Shown: positions 1-10,010 of the stretch, one piece after another
How the letters are laid out: the number at the start of each line of letters is the position of its first letter
Position numbering within the stretch: position 1 is the stretch's first letter
Assembly (NCBI GenBank): GCA_025360815.1
Contig: JANYBL010000115.1
Span: forward strand, 1-64,000
Reading direction: 5' to 3'
Length of the DNA stretch: 64,000 nt
Source: Burkholderiales bacterium
Lineage (GTDB): Bacteria; Pseudomonadota; Gammaproteobacteria; Burkholderiales; Usitatibacteraceae
The notes under the pieces: generated by a model
The model's input: the letters and a program-made list of their open reading frames with translations, nothing else
Database searches by the model: none
What the model was told of the DNA's origin: nothing
Position numbers and translations under genes: made by a program

Positions 1-218
1 CCATTTGGTAGAGTCGTTGCTGTGGCATCGGCTCGCATTGCCGCTAGGTTGCCCGCAGGGCTCCATTGCGCGCACGCCAGCGTGGCATTGAGTAATAGCA
101 CTAGTGACAAGCCGAGGCCGACCACATTGCTGGGGCTGGCAATTCGCCTATCGGTTGCGACGGATGGTAAGACCGTCGATATAACGCAAAATGCGCGCTT
201 GATGAATGCAAGAAACAT
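1..218 (-). CDS. Partial exported kelch-repeat-like protein (runs off window start)
   Basis: Own reverse translation from ATG at 218, open to position 3: MFLAFIKRAFCVISTVLPSVATDRRIASPSNVVGLGLSLVLLLNATLACAQWSPAGNLAAMRADATATTLPNG; signal-like segment then kelch-type 'W..AGNLAAMRADATATTLPNG'. Not in ORF track because it is truncated. Confidence 0.55.
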   Translation of the reverse strand, partial: MFLAFIKRAFCVISTVLPSVATDRRIASPSNVVGLGLSLVLLLNATLACAQWSPAGNLAAMRADATATTLPN

Positions 219-612
219 GATGACCCTTTACTATTTACGAACGTGGTTGATGTTTTGGCGGTTTTATAGCAACCTGAGTCGAGCCACGCGACTTTAACGT
301 TCAATTAATATCAAATTAGTTTTGCCCATTTTTTTGCGCGAAACCGAAAGGGGGTAGCCTCACTCGGCTCAGGTGTTGCACTTCCTTTCCAGCCATCGTC
401 TCCATCGATGGTTTAGGGTTAAGTGCGGGGTACGACTGGCTGAAGGGTGTTTTAAATTGAGAGAGCCGCCATGATGTTGAACTGAGCAAAGGCACCACCA
501 AAAAATGGCGCAATTTGTTGGGTAGGTTCACGGCAACGTTGCAAACTTATATCGGTATGCAATGATTTGTACCTGCGCCATGATTTGGAGAGTAGCGAAC
601 CAAAAAAAGAAA

Positions 613-639
613 GGGGTTAGCCGCTAACTGGCTAACCCC
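613..639 (-). terminator. Rho-independent terminator after the beta-helix/FG-GAP gene
   Basis: ggggttagcc...ggctaacccc inverted repeat; minus-strand side followed by T-rich run (RC of caaaaaaagaaa). Confidence 0.7.
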
Positions 640-762
640 AAGTTTATTGATCAACTGTTGTCACTGCATTAGCGTTTTGTGTTTCCACGCACTTAAGCCG
701 CCAAGAATCAGCTTCCACGAATCAGCCTTCGCGATTGTGGCCCAGCGACTCAGGTCCCGCGA

Positions 763-3700
763 TCAAGGCTCCACGTTCACATATCCCGCTGGCACGGCGC
801 CCGCGTTATTGAATATGCTCGGTGCAGTAGGCGCATTGCTATTCATTAGCCACACCACGAGCGTGCCATCCGATTTTTGCCAAACGATATCCATGGTGTT
901 ATTGCCATCAAAATCACCCGATGCAAAGAACGTCCAATCGGCCTGCGTGGTCGGCAAATCAATTTCCGCCAAGACTGTAATGCCATCCATTAACCATGCT
1001 TTGACATTGCCCTGCGCATTGCGAAACAACAGATCACCTTTGCCGTCACCGTTGATATCGCCAAGCTTAAACAAGACGTAGCCAGGCGGCACGACGCCGA
1101 TTTTTTGGTTACTCCATGTCCGACCGCCTTTGCCCATCAACGCGCGGATATCATTGGCCGGGCTGACCCAAACAATATCAGCAAGGCCGTCCGCATCGAG
1201 GTCGGTGGTACCAACTAGATTCCACGATAACGGCGCTCCGCCGCGGTGCTTGACTTCGTTCACGTTCACGTTTGCTGTTGAGATTATCGTAGTACCTTCC
1301 ATGAACCACGCAAAGGTGACCCCAGAATCGTTCGTGCCCGGTTTGAGGTAGCGCCACAGAATATCGGATTTGCCGTCACCATCAAAATCGCCTACGGCCT
1401 CGACAGTCCAATCGAGCTTAGTGCTGCGCGCAATAGTAGCCCCGACGGTCGGAATCGAAAGGTCAACCCGGACTTGACCGGTAGCATCACGAGAAACAAT
1501 ACCAGTTTTGCCAATTCCCGTGAAGTCGCCGAGACCGAGGATGTTCCACCCGGCACCCAAATCAAGCACCGGTGTGAAGCTAATCGCACTGCCATTCCAG
1601 CGCCCAACCTGCAAACCCACGGCGGGGTTCGGCGTATTATTGCCAACGGTTGCCGGTGGGCGAATGAGGATATCCGCAAAGCCGTCACCGTCAACGTCAA
1701 CCATTTGACGCTTGCTGATTGGGATCGTGTGAACGATGAAACGCGCCGATGCAGATGGCAGACTCGGACCAACCGTAGATAATGCCAATGCCTGGCAAGT
1801 GTAGATTCTCTCGGTGGGCACAGTTTGCAGCAAGATGGTTAGCCCCGAAAAGGTGCGCGACAGCGCATTACCAACGGGATCGCTACAGATCAACTGATAT
1901 CCAGCGAGGGTTACACCGCTGACTGCCTGCGAGCCTGTGAACGAACAGTTCACATCGGTGCCAATTGAGATGGCGCATGCCAGATTGGTTGGCGCCGTTG
2001 GAGGCGTTAATGCAGGCGGAGGCAAACTAGCTGCGAAGCTGGCAGTAACCGTGCAGTTCACCGCTACCGCATTAGTCGTGTAGATGGAACCAACCAATGT
2101 GCCGCCACAGGTACCACCAACGGATGCTGTGAAGCCTGTATTCGGTGTAACCGTAAAGACGCTAGTTGCCCCGGAAGCCACTATCTGCGCGGCGTTTGGG
2201 CTGATGGTGCCGTTTGCACCAGCGCTTGGCACTATGGTAAATGTCGACGGCGGGGTAATACTGGCGACCACAATCACCCCATCAACGAACGCGGCAGCGG
2301 CATAATTTGCATTGCCTAATTGATTGGCGCGAACGATACACGTACCCGCTACCCCTGTTAGTGTTACCAGCGCACCATTGATGCCGTTGGTCGTGCAAAT
2401 GCCGACACTGTGAGAAGCAAACGTAACGGGGTTATTTGAACCGCCACCGCTTGCAGATACTGTGAATGGCCCGGCAGTTGTTAGCAAACTAGCGGGTGGG
2501 CTTGGGTTGAACGTGATGGTTTGTGTTGCCAGCACTGGTGCGAAAGTCGCCTCATAGGCGCCAATGTCCAAGGCACCCGGTCGTCTTGCTGCGGACTGGG
2601 GAATGACGGAAGGCGGAGTTGGACTCACTAGCGAGAGCACATTGAGATTGGCCAATATGCTGCCCGCGTTGGTTAGCGGCGAGAGCACAGTAGGGCGGTA
2701 ATCATGTGCGGCCTCGTTGACGAACGCGGGCATATTATTCGCGCCAATATTGGTATTCCAGCCGTTGATCACTACACCGGGCAATTTATGACCCAACCAG
2801 AACTGTCCCGTATTGGGTCCAACCCAGTTATTCGCCAAATTAACGGTGCCTATGCCAATCGACATCGCTTGGAGTTTGCCGGGTTGGTTGGGCGTAATAG
2901 AAGGCGCATAAAAAATATTGTTTTGTACATCGGCAACGGATACTTGCATGAGCAAATTAAATAAGTATGTTTCTGCATAACCCACCGTCGCCACGGCATC
3001 GCCTTTAACAACGACTGTGTTGTTATAAAAGCGCAGTGTTTTTTGGCGGTAACTACTATAAACACCTGTATCACCACCGTAGGTTACCAAGTTCGCATTT
3101 CTAGAACCCGTGGGTGCAACGTCAAATAAGTTGCCGTACACGTAGTCGTTGCCATATGCGGCATCGGTCGCGATTAGTGTGGGCGATCCGGTTGAATTGA
3201 GAAGATTGAGCAGGATGGTGCAGTTAGAGGTAAAAATGTTGTAGCGGATGATGGTTCCCGATGACCGGTCTTTAAGACAATCGCCAAATGCGCCGGGACG
3301 AACGTCGCCAAACGTGTTGTATTGAAAAATAATATCGCGCGCTTCGGTGTAGCTATTGTGCTCATGGAAGCCATTGCTGACGTTGGGAATTGGCGGATTG
3401 CTATTGTTATAGATCCAGTTCCCCTCGATAAGTATGTCTTGCGAAAGCTCGACAATGATGTCGTTTTTCGAGTTGATAAATAATCCATTGCCGCAACCGT
3501 GAAGAATGTTATTTTTAATCACCAGATGCGCCGCCGCCTCCACAAACAAGCATGACCCAAATGAGTTGTAAACAGCTGCTAGGCCTGTTTTACCGTCTGT
3601 GAATGGCGCGTTGTACTGCACGTTTCGGATGTCAAGATTCTCGATGCCAATGTAGCCTGCGGGACCATTGTTGTAATTGTAGCCAAGCTGCGGCCCCACC

Positions 3701-4203
3701 ATTACTAATCCAAGGTTGTAAAGGGCGCGTTGTGGCTGGGGATTATTGTTGTCGTGGTAACGTAATGAGCGTGGCGCTTGTCCAGGCAGCGTTTCCATCT
3801 GGGTGGCATTGGTTCCGTCAATGATGGGGAGTGCGCCGGTTAAGGGGTCAGGCATGCCGATGACCCGCATAAATTGATTGGGTGCAGTTGGTGCTACGTC
3901 CGTACCTGCTGAAATCAAGATCATTTCGTTGTATGTGCCGCTATTTGGCTTTGGAAAAATTCTAACGGTGTCGCAGCCCTTCAATTTGCTCCAAGGCAAT
4001 TGTCCCAGCGCTGCATAAGTTTGTTGAGGCCCCACATCATAGTAGTTAATGATCGCGCACCCAGACTGGTCCGCGTTCATTGTTGGTGTGGGTGCGCGCG
4101 CAGTGGTCCCAGTTGGCGCTGCTAGCGCTATGCTGCATATTGAAACGCAGGCGACGGTTGAAATTATCGTCAGCAGTAATTGGCTAATTTGTCGTTTCAT
4201 CAT
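763..4203 (-). CDS. Large secreted protein: right-handed beta-helix-like N-terminal region, Ig-like repeats, C-terminal FG-GAP/VCBS repeats
   Basis: Signal peptide MMKRQISQLLLTIISTVACVSICSIALA; 'IKNNILHGCGNGLFI', 'ILIEGNWIYNNSN' beta-helix style; DxDGDGxxD repeats (VDVDGDGFADILIR, GDFDGDGKSDILWR, GDINGDGKGDLLFR, GDFDGNNTMDIVWQ). Confidence 0.8.
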   Translation of the reverse strand: MMKRQISQLLLTIISTVACVSICSIALAAPTGTTARAPTPTMNADQSGCAIINYYDVGPQQTYAALGQLPWSKLKGCDTVRIFPKPNSGTYNEMILISAGTDVAPTAPNQFMRVIGMPDPLTGALPIIDGTNATQMETLPGQAPRSLRYHDNNNPQPQRALYNLGLVMVGPQLGYNYNNGPAGYIGIENLDIRNVQYNAPFTDGKTGLAAVYNSFGSCLFVEAAAHLVIKNNILHGCGNGLFINSKNDIIVELSQDILIEGNWIYNNSNPPIPNVSNGFHEHNSYTEARDIIFQYNTFGDVRPGAFGDCLKDRSSGTIIRYNIFTSNCTILLNLLNSTGSPTLIATDAAYGNDYVYGNLFDVAPTGSRNANLVTYGGDTGVYSSYRQKTLRFYNNTVVVKGDAVATVGYAETYLFNLLMQVSVADVQNNIFYAPSITPNQPGKLQAMSIGIGTVNLANNWVGPNTGQFWLGHKLPGVVINGWNTNIGANNMPAFVNEAAHDYRPTVLSPLTNAGSILANLNVLSLVSPTPPSVIPQSAARRPGALDIGAYEATFAPVLATQTITFNPSPPASLLTTAGPFTVSASGGGSNNPVTFASHSVGICTTNGINGALVTLTGVAGTCIVRANQLGNANYAAAAFVDGVIVVASITPPSTFTIVPSAGANGTISPNAAQIVASGATSVFTVTPNTGFTASVGGTCGGTLVGSIYTTNAVAVNCTVTASFAASLPPPALTPPTAPTNLACAISIGTDVNCSFTGSQAVSGVTLAGYQLICSDPVGNALSRTFSGLTILLQTVPTERIYTCQALALSTVGPSLPSASARFIVHTIPISKRQMVDVDGDGFADILIRPPATVGNNTPNPAVGLQVGRWNGSAISFTPVLDLGAGWNILGLGDFTGIGKTGIVSRDATGQVRVDLSIPTVGATIARSTKLDWTVEAVGDFDGDGKSDILWRYLKPGTNDSGVTFAWFMEGTTIISTANVNVNEVKHRGGAPLSWNLVGTTDLDADGLADIVWVSPANDIRALMGKGGRTWSNQKIGVVPPGYVLFKLGDINGDGKGDLLFRNAQGNVKAWLMDGITVLAEIDLPTTQADWTFFASGDFDGNNTMDIVWQKSDGTLVVWLMNSNAPTAPSIFNNAGAVPAGYVNVEP

Positions 4204-4964
4204 CTTTTTCGGTGGAGACTGTTCAATAGGCACATTGCGGAATGCAATGTGCGGGATGCTTCATGACATGGGTGAAGTACCGTTCTCATCAATTTAGGCC
4301 GCTCGCGATTTAATCCGTACTGGAGCCAGATTGTTGTTTGCCTTCTCTGATGAAATTGACGCTGCACCGTAAATTACAAATATGAGCGGGGCAGGCAAGC
4401 ATTGAACCAGCCAATAAACGAGACTCTCGCTTACTAAGTCGAACGGGAGGCTACGCCGGTTCAATTTATTTTTGCGTGAGACCGATAATTTTCGTGACCA
4501 GCCGCTTCGGGTTCGATTGGTCGGATCAGAGGGGGGTGATCCGAGGAGGATGAAACAAAAAAATGCCTGCCTGAAGGCTCGGAAACCATCACCAATTTCG
4601 GTGTGAATCGTCAGGCTGATGATTGTTCTGGTTTTCACAGCGCGGAATGCCGCCCCGATCAGCATTGACCCTTTGTGATTTGACGCTATCCTGTGCGGCG
4701 TGGCTCAGCTATCCGACGCATCAGTTGCCAACGGTTGTGCGCCATCGCCAGTTCGCCGCGGTTGACCTTGTTAAGCGCACAAGTTCCTAATGCCATGTCG
4801 GCTGTGAATTGCAAAATCTAGCAATCACCACAAGCCGGCCCGGTTAGAGTTAGGGTTAAAGATTGATAGCGAAGAATCGGTTTAAACATACTTGGTCGCC
4901 GCGTAAAACTCATTTCTCGCCACATGCGACTGGCATTCGCTAAAATATTTACGGCTAGACTGAT

Positions 4965-5393
4965 TTACGAGGCCTCAACAGCCTGTTGTTGATTGGCCGC
5001 GGACTTCATCGTATTGGCGATGACATCGTAAACTTCAGCCCAAGCAGCGTTGACGGCGGGCGTAAATTCTTCACCCAGCCCTTGTCTCAAGGTTGCGAGC
5101 AGTGCGGCGCCAACTGTTTCGTAATGTCGATCTTCCACGCCATAGCCCACATGGCGCTTGCCAAGTGATTCCAGGATGGGCACAAGGGCGGGTAAGTCGT
5201 CTAGTTTGTTAACCGCTGCACCGATCATCTGCATCAGCCGCAAGCCCTGGGTGGCAATATCGCCGCTAAATAGGGGGCGGAGACTGGGGTCTGCTAAAAA
5301 CAAATTTTTATAAAAAAGCGCGGCAGCGGTAGCGGAAATAAGTGACACATCTTGCCATGATTCTTGTACGAGCGCGATCGTTTCTTGTTTCAT
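4965..5393 (-). CDS. Single-domain globin family protein
   Basis: 142 aa; FYKNLFLADPSLRPLF, LGKRHVGYGV (proximal His region), HYETVGAALLATLRQGLGEEFTPAVNAAWAEVY. Confidence 0.88.
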   Translation of the reverse strand: MKQETIALVQESWQDVSLISATAAALFYKNLFLADPSLRPLFSGDIATQGLRLMQMIGAAVNKLDDLPALVPILESLGKRHVGYGVEDRHYETVGAALLATLRQGLGEEFTPAVNAAWAEVYDVIANTMKSAANQQQAVEAS

Positions 5394-5970
5394 GCGTGGT
5401 GTTCCGTTTGTTTAAATAAAAATATTTCTTCTTGAAATTAATGGTGTGGTTACCTTTAAAAGGGGGAGCCAGACCGTCTTGCTTATTGCAGTTACCGATT
5501 GAAGTCAGTAGGAGCCATTTTTTAATTACCCGCGGCGCTTATCGGATGCTCTTGAGGCGTATGCGGGTAGGGATAGGCGGCCATGGCGTCGAATGCGTTA
5601 CTTTTTAAACTATCACTATAATTATGGCGATAGCGAGCCTTGAAACGCATTAAAGACGCGATTGCTAACGCAAGTTTTGACGTTGAACAGTGGCGGGCAC
5701 GGTTTGAGCGATTTGTGTCAATTGCAGAGTGCATAGATTTTCTTTGTTAACGGTATTGAAAGTGGATAGGATTTGCCTAGAATTTGGAAAGGCGTCAGCA
5801 TTCGCTAGGGATTTTCATTGAGTCGCGTTGCGTGCCGTGTCGGTTCAATGCAAATGAGGCGCGAACGTGATGCAAATTGGCTTTTGTGACGGCCATCCGT
5901 TGATCCGGCATGATGAAGTGTTGAGGGGCGGCCTAACTTCCTGCTCTCCCCCGTTTCCGGGCTGAGCGCT

Positions 5971-5980
5971 GGGGGGGGGG
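5971..5980. repeat. Poly-G tract (10 G)
   Basis: gcgct-gggggggggg-tggaaac. Confidence 0.9.
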
Positions 5981-6055
5981 TGGAAACACGTTTATTTAGT
6001 TGGGGCCGCCTGAATCGCCTTCGGGTCGAAGCGCTTCGCAAAATGAAAAATAAAA

Positions 6056-6084
6056 AGGGCTGGCCACGACGGTGACCAACCCTA
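6056..6084 (-). terminator. Putative terminator downstream of 6236-6994
   Basis: agggctgg...ccaaccct with T-rich minus-strand tail (RC of aaaaataaaa). Confidence 0.45.
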
Positions 6085-6098
6085 TTATTTACGGTACT

Positions 6099-6143
6099 TA
6101 CCAAACCTACCAAACCTACCAAACTTACCAAACCTACCACACC
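6099..6143. repeat. 9-bp tandem repeat (taccaaacc), 5 copies, slightly degenerate
   Basis: taccaaacc/taccaaacc/taccaaact/taccaaacc/taccacacc. Confidence 0.9.
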
Positions 6144-6235
6144 TCACTACAATCCAGCTTTTTGTTGCCTAACACTTAACACTTACCACTAAATTGTAAC
6201 GTTTGCAGGCACCGATCTGCCTCGGCAAACTTAGA

Positions 6236-6994
6236 TCACTTCACAATAATTGCCGCACTGTTCGCAATACCTATGCAGCCATCGTATCCAACGGCGGTAT
6301 AGGTGTACGTACCGGGTTTGTCTGCTGATGGCTTGCCGAATGTCAACGTCATTGGAAATTGGCTTTGCGCTGAACTCTCGAACGACATGTTCGGCGTGGC
6401 TACAGGCGGCGCCTCCGCGCGAGCGTAGGTGACGTGATATTTGCAAGAGCCAGTTCCGTCAACCTTAAAAATTACCTTGCCAGCGGGTGCAGTATCGGGG
6501 CTGATGTCAATGGCAGTTAGTGTTGGTCGTGGTGGCGCAAGAGTCGCGCCGGGTCCGGTTGGCTGGCCGGGTTTGGTTGGGGTAACAGTAGGGATGATGA
6601 CTGGAGCACCTGCACTGTTATCCATCACTTTTTTCACCTTAATGGAGGCCGTAATCGGACGACCGCCCATACTTTTACAATTGCCAAGCGGGGTAATTGT
6701 CATTTTGTACACATGAAAGTTTTCATCTGCGCCAACCTTATATTGCGGGTTCACACCGCCATTTACTGGGAGCTGATATTTCTCGTGGCCAGCAAAGCCG
6801 TTGCCGATGTCATAGTGATATTCACAAAGGCCCTTGCCCGTGCCCTCGATAACATAGTTAAGGACGTCGCCAACAAAAAGTTCTGCCGGTGCTTTCAGGC
6901 CGGTCACGGTAGGGTTGGCTGCCGCGGTGATCGCGGTGCCTGTTGCCGCGATGCACATGACTGCCAAGGCGATTTTTTTCAATTGCATGTTCAT
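6236..6994 (-). CDS. Exported protein with two PKD-like Cys modules
   Basis: Signal peptide MQLKKIALAVMCIAATGTAITAAA; 'GKGLCEYHYDIGNGFAGHEKYQLP...FHVYKMTITPLGNC' and 'GTGSCKYHVTYARAE...GTYTYTAVGYDGCIG'. Confidence 0.75.
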   Translation of the reverse strand: MNMQLKKIALAVMCIAATGTAITAAANPTVTGLKAPAELFVGDVLNYVIEGTGKGLCEYHYDIGNGFAGHEKYQLPVNGGVNPQYKVGADENFHVYKMTITPLGNCKSMGGRPITASIKVKKVMDNSAGAPVIIPTVTPTKPGQPTGPGATLAPPRPTLTAIDISPDTAPAGKVIFKVDGTGSCKYHVTYARAEAPPVATPNMSFESSAQSQFPMTLTFGKPSADKPGTYTYTAVGYDGCIGIANSAAIIVK

Positions 6995-7022
6995 TGTAGT
7001 TTCCTTTGGCGTTAGTAATTAG

Positions 7023-7445
7023 TTATTTGGTCGCCTCAACCGCGCCAACTTTTGACGTGTCGAGTTTTATTGCCTTGTCGCCGTCAGCCTTGTTGGCATC
7101 ATGGACGGCAGGCAGCAAGACCTTTGTGTCGGAAGATTTTCCGGATTTAAATCCCGGTGGAATGCCAGTCGCTTTATCCACCGCGCTGCCTTTAAATCCC
7201 GGTGGAATTCCTGTTGCTTTGTCTGCTGCACCAGATTTATATCCTGGCGGGTTGTGTTGGCCTTTCACCCCATTGTCGTCTGGCGGGTTGTGCGCGCCTT
7301 TATCGGTTTTTTGTGCTTTGCCCGGTGGGTCAGGTTGTGGGTTGAAGTCTTCAGCCGCAGCAGTTCCGGCGGAAAGTATGAGGGCGGCTGAAAAGCCGGC
7401 AGCGATGAGTGTGGATTGAAGTCGGGTTGTCGTTTTCATTTGCAT
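7023..7445 (-). CDS. Exported proline-rich repeat protein
   Basis: Signal peptide; DFNPQPDPPG, NPPGYKSGAADKATGIPPGFKGSAVDKATGIPPGFKSGK tandem repeats. Confidence 0.7.
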   Translation of the reverse strand: MQMKTTTRLQSTLIAAGFSAALILSAGTAAAEDFNPQPDPPGKAQKTDKGAHNPPDDNGVKGQHNPPGYKSGAADKATGIPPGFKGSAVDKATGIPPGFKSGKSSDTKVLLPAVHDANKADGDKAIKLDTSKVGAVEATK

Positions 7446-7589
7446 TTTCCGGTGAGGTTGATTTGATTAAACGTGCTGGGTAAAAAGTTTATTTTTAAAC
7501 CTGAAATTCTGCTGCTGATCGTCCGCTGCTTGTTGTTGTGGAATAGCGGTAGGCAACGGCAGTTTGTGAGTTGCGCTTGGTAATCATTC

Positions 7590-7865
7590 CTATCTATTAA
7601 CAGCTGATAATTTGGAGTTGTCGCGCACATTGATCGTCTTTGTCACCGATCCATCACCCGGGCCACCCGGGCCATTTGCGCCGATCAGTGTTACCTCAAC
7701 GGTGGTTTCGTTGTCGGGATAAACATTGAGTTTGGGTTGCGCAAAATAATCAATACCCGATAGCGCATCGCCGAGCGTGGCTGCGTTGACGGTTCCCGTA
7801 CTGCCAGCCATCGCAATTAATGCAACGGTGAGGGTAGCGATGGATTTCAGTATTGGCAATGTCAT
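7590..7865 (-). CDS. Small exported protein of unknown function
   Basis: MTLPILKSIATLTVALIAMAGSTGTVNAATLGDALSG; signal peptide plus coding-like sequence. Confidence 0.55.
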   Translation of the reverse strand: MTLPILKSIATLTVALIAMAGSTGTVNAATLGDALSGIDYFAQPKLNVYPDNETTVEVTLIGANGPGGPGDGSVTKTINVRDNSKLSAVNR

Positions 7866-8050
7866 GGTGGTTCCTAGGCGGTTGAGCCGGTTTGCAGACA
7901 ATCTAGTTTTTGACTAATTTGCGCTAGCAAGTAACCTTAAGTCGCATTCCGTGGCGGATCGGTTCAATAGATAATTGGATTGCGGGTAGCGGGATTACGC
8001 CGTTTGATTTGATGTGCCTGTGGTGATTACAGCGTCCTTGAACTAGCCAA

Positions 8051-8085
8051 AAAAACGCCGCAAATTTTGGGTCTGCGGCGTTTTT
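8051..8085. terminator. Bidirectional terminator
   Basis: aaaaacgccgca...tgcggcgttttt, 12-bp perfect arms. Confidence 0.8.
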
Positions 8086-8194
8086 GCAAATTTCAACCAT
8101 GACGATCTAACCGCCACCCTAGAAAATCAGTTGATCGATGGCGTTGCTAGAACATGAATGAATCAATGAAGTGCTGCTGCTGATGGATAGTCGA

Positions 8195-8719
8195 CTAGGG
8201 CTTCGGCAAGAACACAAAATCGGCGTGCACTTCTCCAACACAAGTGTTGGTTGGCGTAGCTTTGGCGCGTACGATCACGCGAAATGAGCCGCTTTTGACC
8301 GGTATATTATTTAACTCCAAGGTGCCGAATCCGAATGTGCCCTCTTGAACAGGTAATGACACATCATATGAATTCGCTACCGAAAAATCCAACGAGGGCC
8401 ATAGTGTAAGGGCTGGCTTGCCCGCGTCGTTGGTTTGAAGCTGATATTCCAAACGACAGTTTTTAATCGGCTTGTTAGCAGACAGGCTGTATTTAACGTT
8501 GACTGGATTCATCCACGGGATGTTGGTTTCTTTCAAGGATAAGCTGACCAGTTTTGCGGCGGATGATACAGTCAGGTCTTTATTCTGGTTAACAAGTGTT
8601 CTCGTATTCGACGGTGCCGTTCCTGCCGGACTAACATTGGGCGCTGCGGCTGCCATTGCGGATGAAATGGCTATTGCGGTGGTAGTTGCCGTAACGATTG
8701 CGGTTTTGAAAAGATGCAT
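8195..8719 (-). CDS. Exported protein of unknown function
   Basis: MHLFKTAIVTATTTAIAISSAMAAAAPNVSPAG signal peptide; upstream ORF extension judged non-coding. Confidence 0.7.
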   Translation of the reverse strand: MHLFKTAIVTATTTAIAISSAMAAAAPNVSPAGTAPSNTRTLVNQNKDLTVSSAAKLVSLSLKETNIPWMNPVNVKYSLSANKPIKNCRLEYQLQTNDAGKPALTLWPSLDFSVANSYDVSLPVQEGTFGFGTLELNNIPVKSGSFRVIVRAKATPTNTCVGEVHADFVFLPKP

Positions 8720-8862
8720 AGTAATTCTCCCGTTGATTAAGGGTTGTTGATTTCTGGGTTTTATAAATGGGGGAAAATGCGGAGTATTGAAACCCCAAGC
8801 GAAACCCCAGGCGCTACTAGCGGTAGTCGTTTTCTTCGCCACCGGGGTTCAATATTGATTCG

Positions 8863-9762
8863 TTATTGCAGGGTGAATGTTTTCGGGCCCGCGTTCGGTC
8901 CGAGGCTACAGGAATCGTAATCAGAGTTGCTCGGTGAAACGATGACTGAGTAGGCTGCGCCGCCGTTCTTTTTGTCAAGATCACTGAGTTTGTAGATATG
9001 GGTGAGATGCAGGGTGGCTTGCTGACTCCATAGCACTTGCGGGGCTGAATCTGTGCCATCGCCAAAGTGAACAATGACGCCACACTGGGTTGCGGCGTGT
9101 CCGCCGTTATTCCATTTGATGTCGATCAAACGCTCGTACTCGTTTGGCTTGAGTTTTTTGATGCCGAAGCTGGTTTGGGCTCCTCTTGGTGCATTTACGG
9201 ATAGTTCAGTAATTGTGGACGGTGGTAAGGGGGTGGGTGGCGAGATGGTCAAATCGGCAGTGATCGGCGCATTGTTGGGCTGGTTGGTAATGCAGGGCGC
9301 TTTTGGGGTGATGACAACAGTATATTTTCCTGCTTTGGAGTAGGCCTTTTTATCCAGCGTTAACCATACTCCATTAAGACCAAGGCTGAGGAGGTTAGAG
9401 GTGCCATCACCCCATTGAACGGTGCCATCGCAATTCATACCCGCACCAATATTTAAACCATTTAGCTTGAGCGGCGAAAACTCTAGAGCCTTGTTGTCGG
9501 TCAAGGTAAACACGGCAGTGACCAACGTCGGTGTAGTGGAAGGCGCTGCTGGCGTTGCCGCATCGACAGCCGGTTTTTTAGGGGCTGGTGCCACGGTTGC
9601 CTTAACCGGTAGCGGAAACTTTGGCCCATCGGTCGTGCCCGGTTTGTTCGCGGTGCCAGCGCCGTTTGGTTTGTCAGCAGCAGATGCGTGCGTCGCGTTG
9701 GTCACGGCGGCCAGCGTGGCAAATGCGGTAATAATCGCGATTGAAAGTGGCGTGCGTTTCAT
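8863..9762 (-). CDS. Exported PKD-like protein, paralogue of 10011-10832
   Basis: Signal peptide; 'LKLNGLNIGAGMNCDGTVQWGDGTSNLL...SKAGKYTVVITPKAPC...ISPPTPLPPS'. Confidence 0.78.
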   Translation of the reverse strand: MKRTPLSIAIITAFATLAAVTNATHASAADKPNGAGTANKPGTTDGPKFPLPVKATVAPAPKKPAVDAATPAAPSTTPTLVTAVFTLTDNKALEFSPLKLNGLNIGAGMNCDGTVQWGDGTSNLLSLGLNGVWLTLDKKAYSKAGKYTVVITPKAPCITNQPNNAPITADLTISPPTPLPPSTITELSVNAPRGAQTSFGIKKLKPNEYERLIDIKWNNGGHAATQCGVIVHFGDGTDSAPQVLWSQQATLHLTHIYKLSDLDKKNGGAAYSVIVSPSNSDYDSCSLGPNAGPKTFTLQ

Positions 9763-9943
9763 GATGATCCTGACTGAGATTGAGATAAGAAGTTAAGGGA
9801 AACTAACGGTAATCATTGAGGTCGCTGAACCAACTCGTGCTGAAATAATTAATGCACACAAGGTAAGTCGCAGGCTAAGGCTGGCGGGTTCAATCCGCGC
9901 GAGAGCATTAATGGCCGATTTTTGTGCTCGATGTTTCGTTTGA

Positions 9944-10008
9944 TGCAAAATGCAAAATGCAAAATGCAAAATGCAAAATGCAAAATGCAAAATGCAAAAT
10001 GCAAAATG
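9944..10008. repeat. Heptanucleotide tandem repeat (tgcaaaa)9
   Basis: Nine consecutive tgcaaaa units counted between 9944 and 10006, then tg. Confidence 0.95.
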
Positions 10009-10010
10009 AC

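Noticed and set aside
647-1782. Plus-strand ORFs opposite the beta-helix/FG-GAP gene
   Set aside because: Antisense to a strong CDS with clear domain motifs; typical shadow ORFs.
4294-4665. ORF 123 aa on minus strand (MLIGAAFRAVKTRTII...)
   Set aside because: No recognisable domain, compositionally odd, between genes; not supportable as a CDS without a homology search.
5522-5734. ORF 70 aa on minus strand
   Set aside because: Short, no motif or signal; coding status cannot be supported.
5805-6140. ORF starting MVGLVSLVGLVGLVSTVNN
   Set aside because: Start derives from the taccaaacc repeat; rest lacks coding character and includes a terminator-like hairpin.
9944-10008. CRISPR array
   Set aside because: Uninterrupted 7-bp units, no spacers, no cas genes in the window; none of the other tandem repeats has repeat-spacer structure either.
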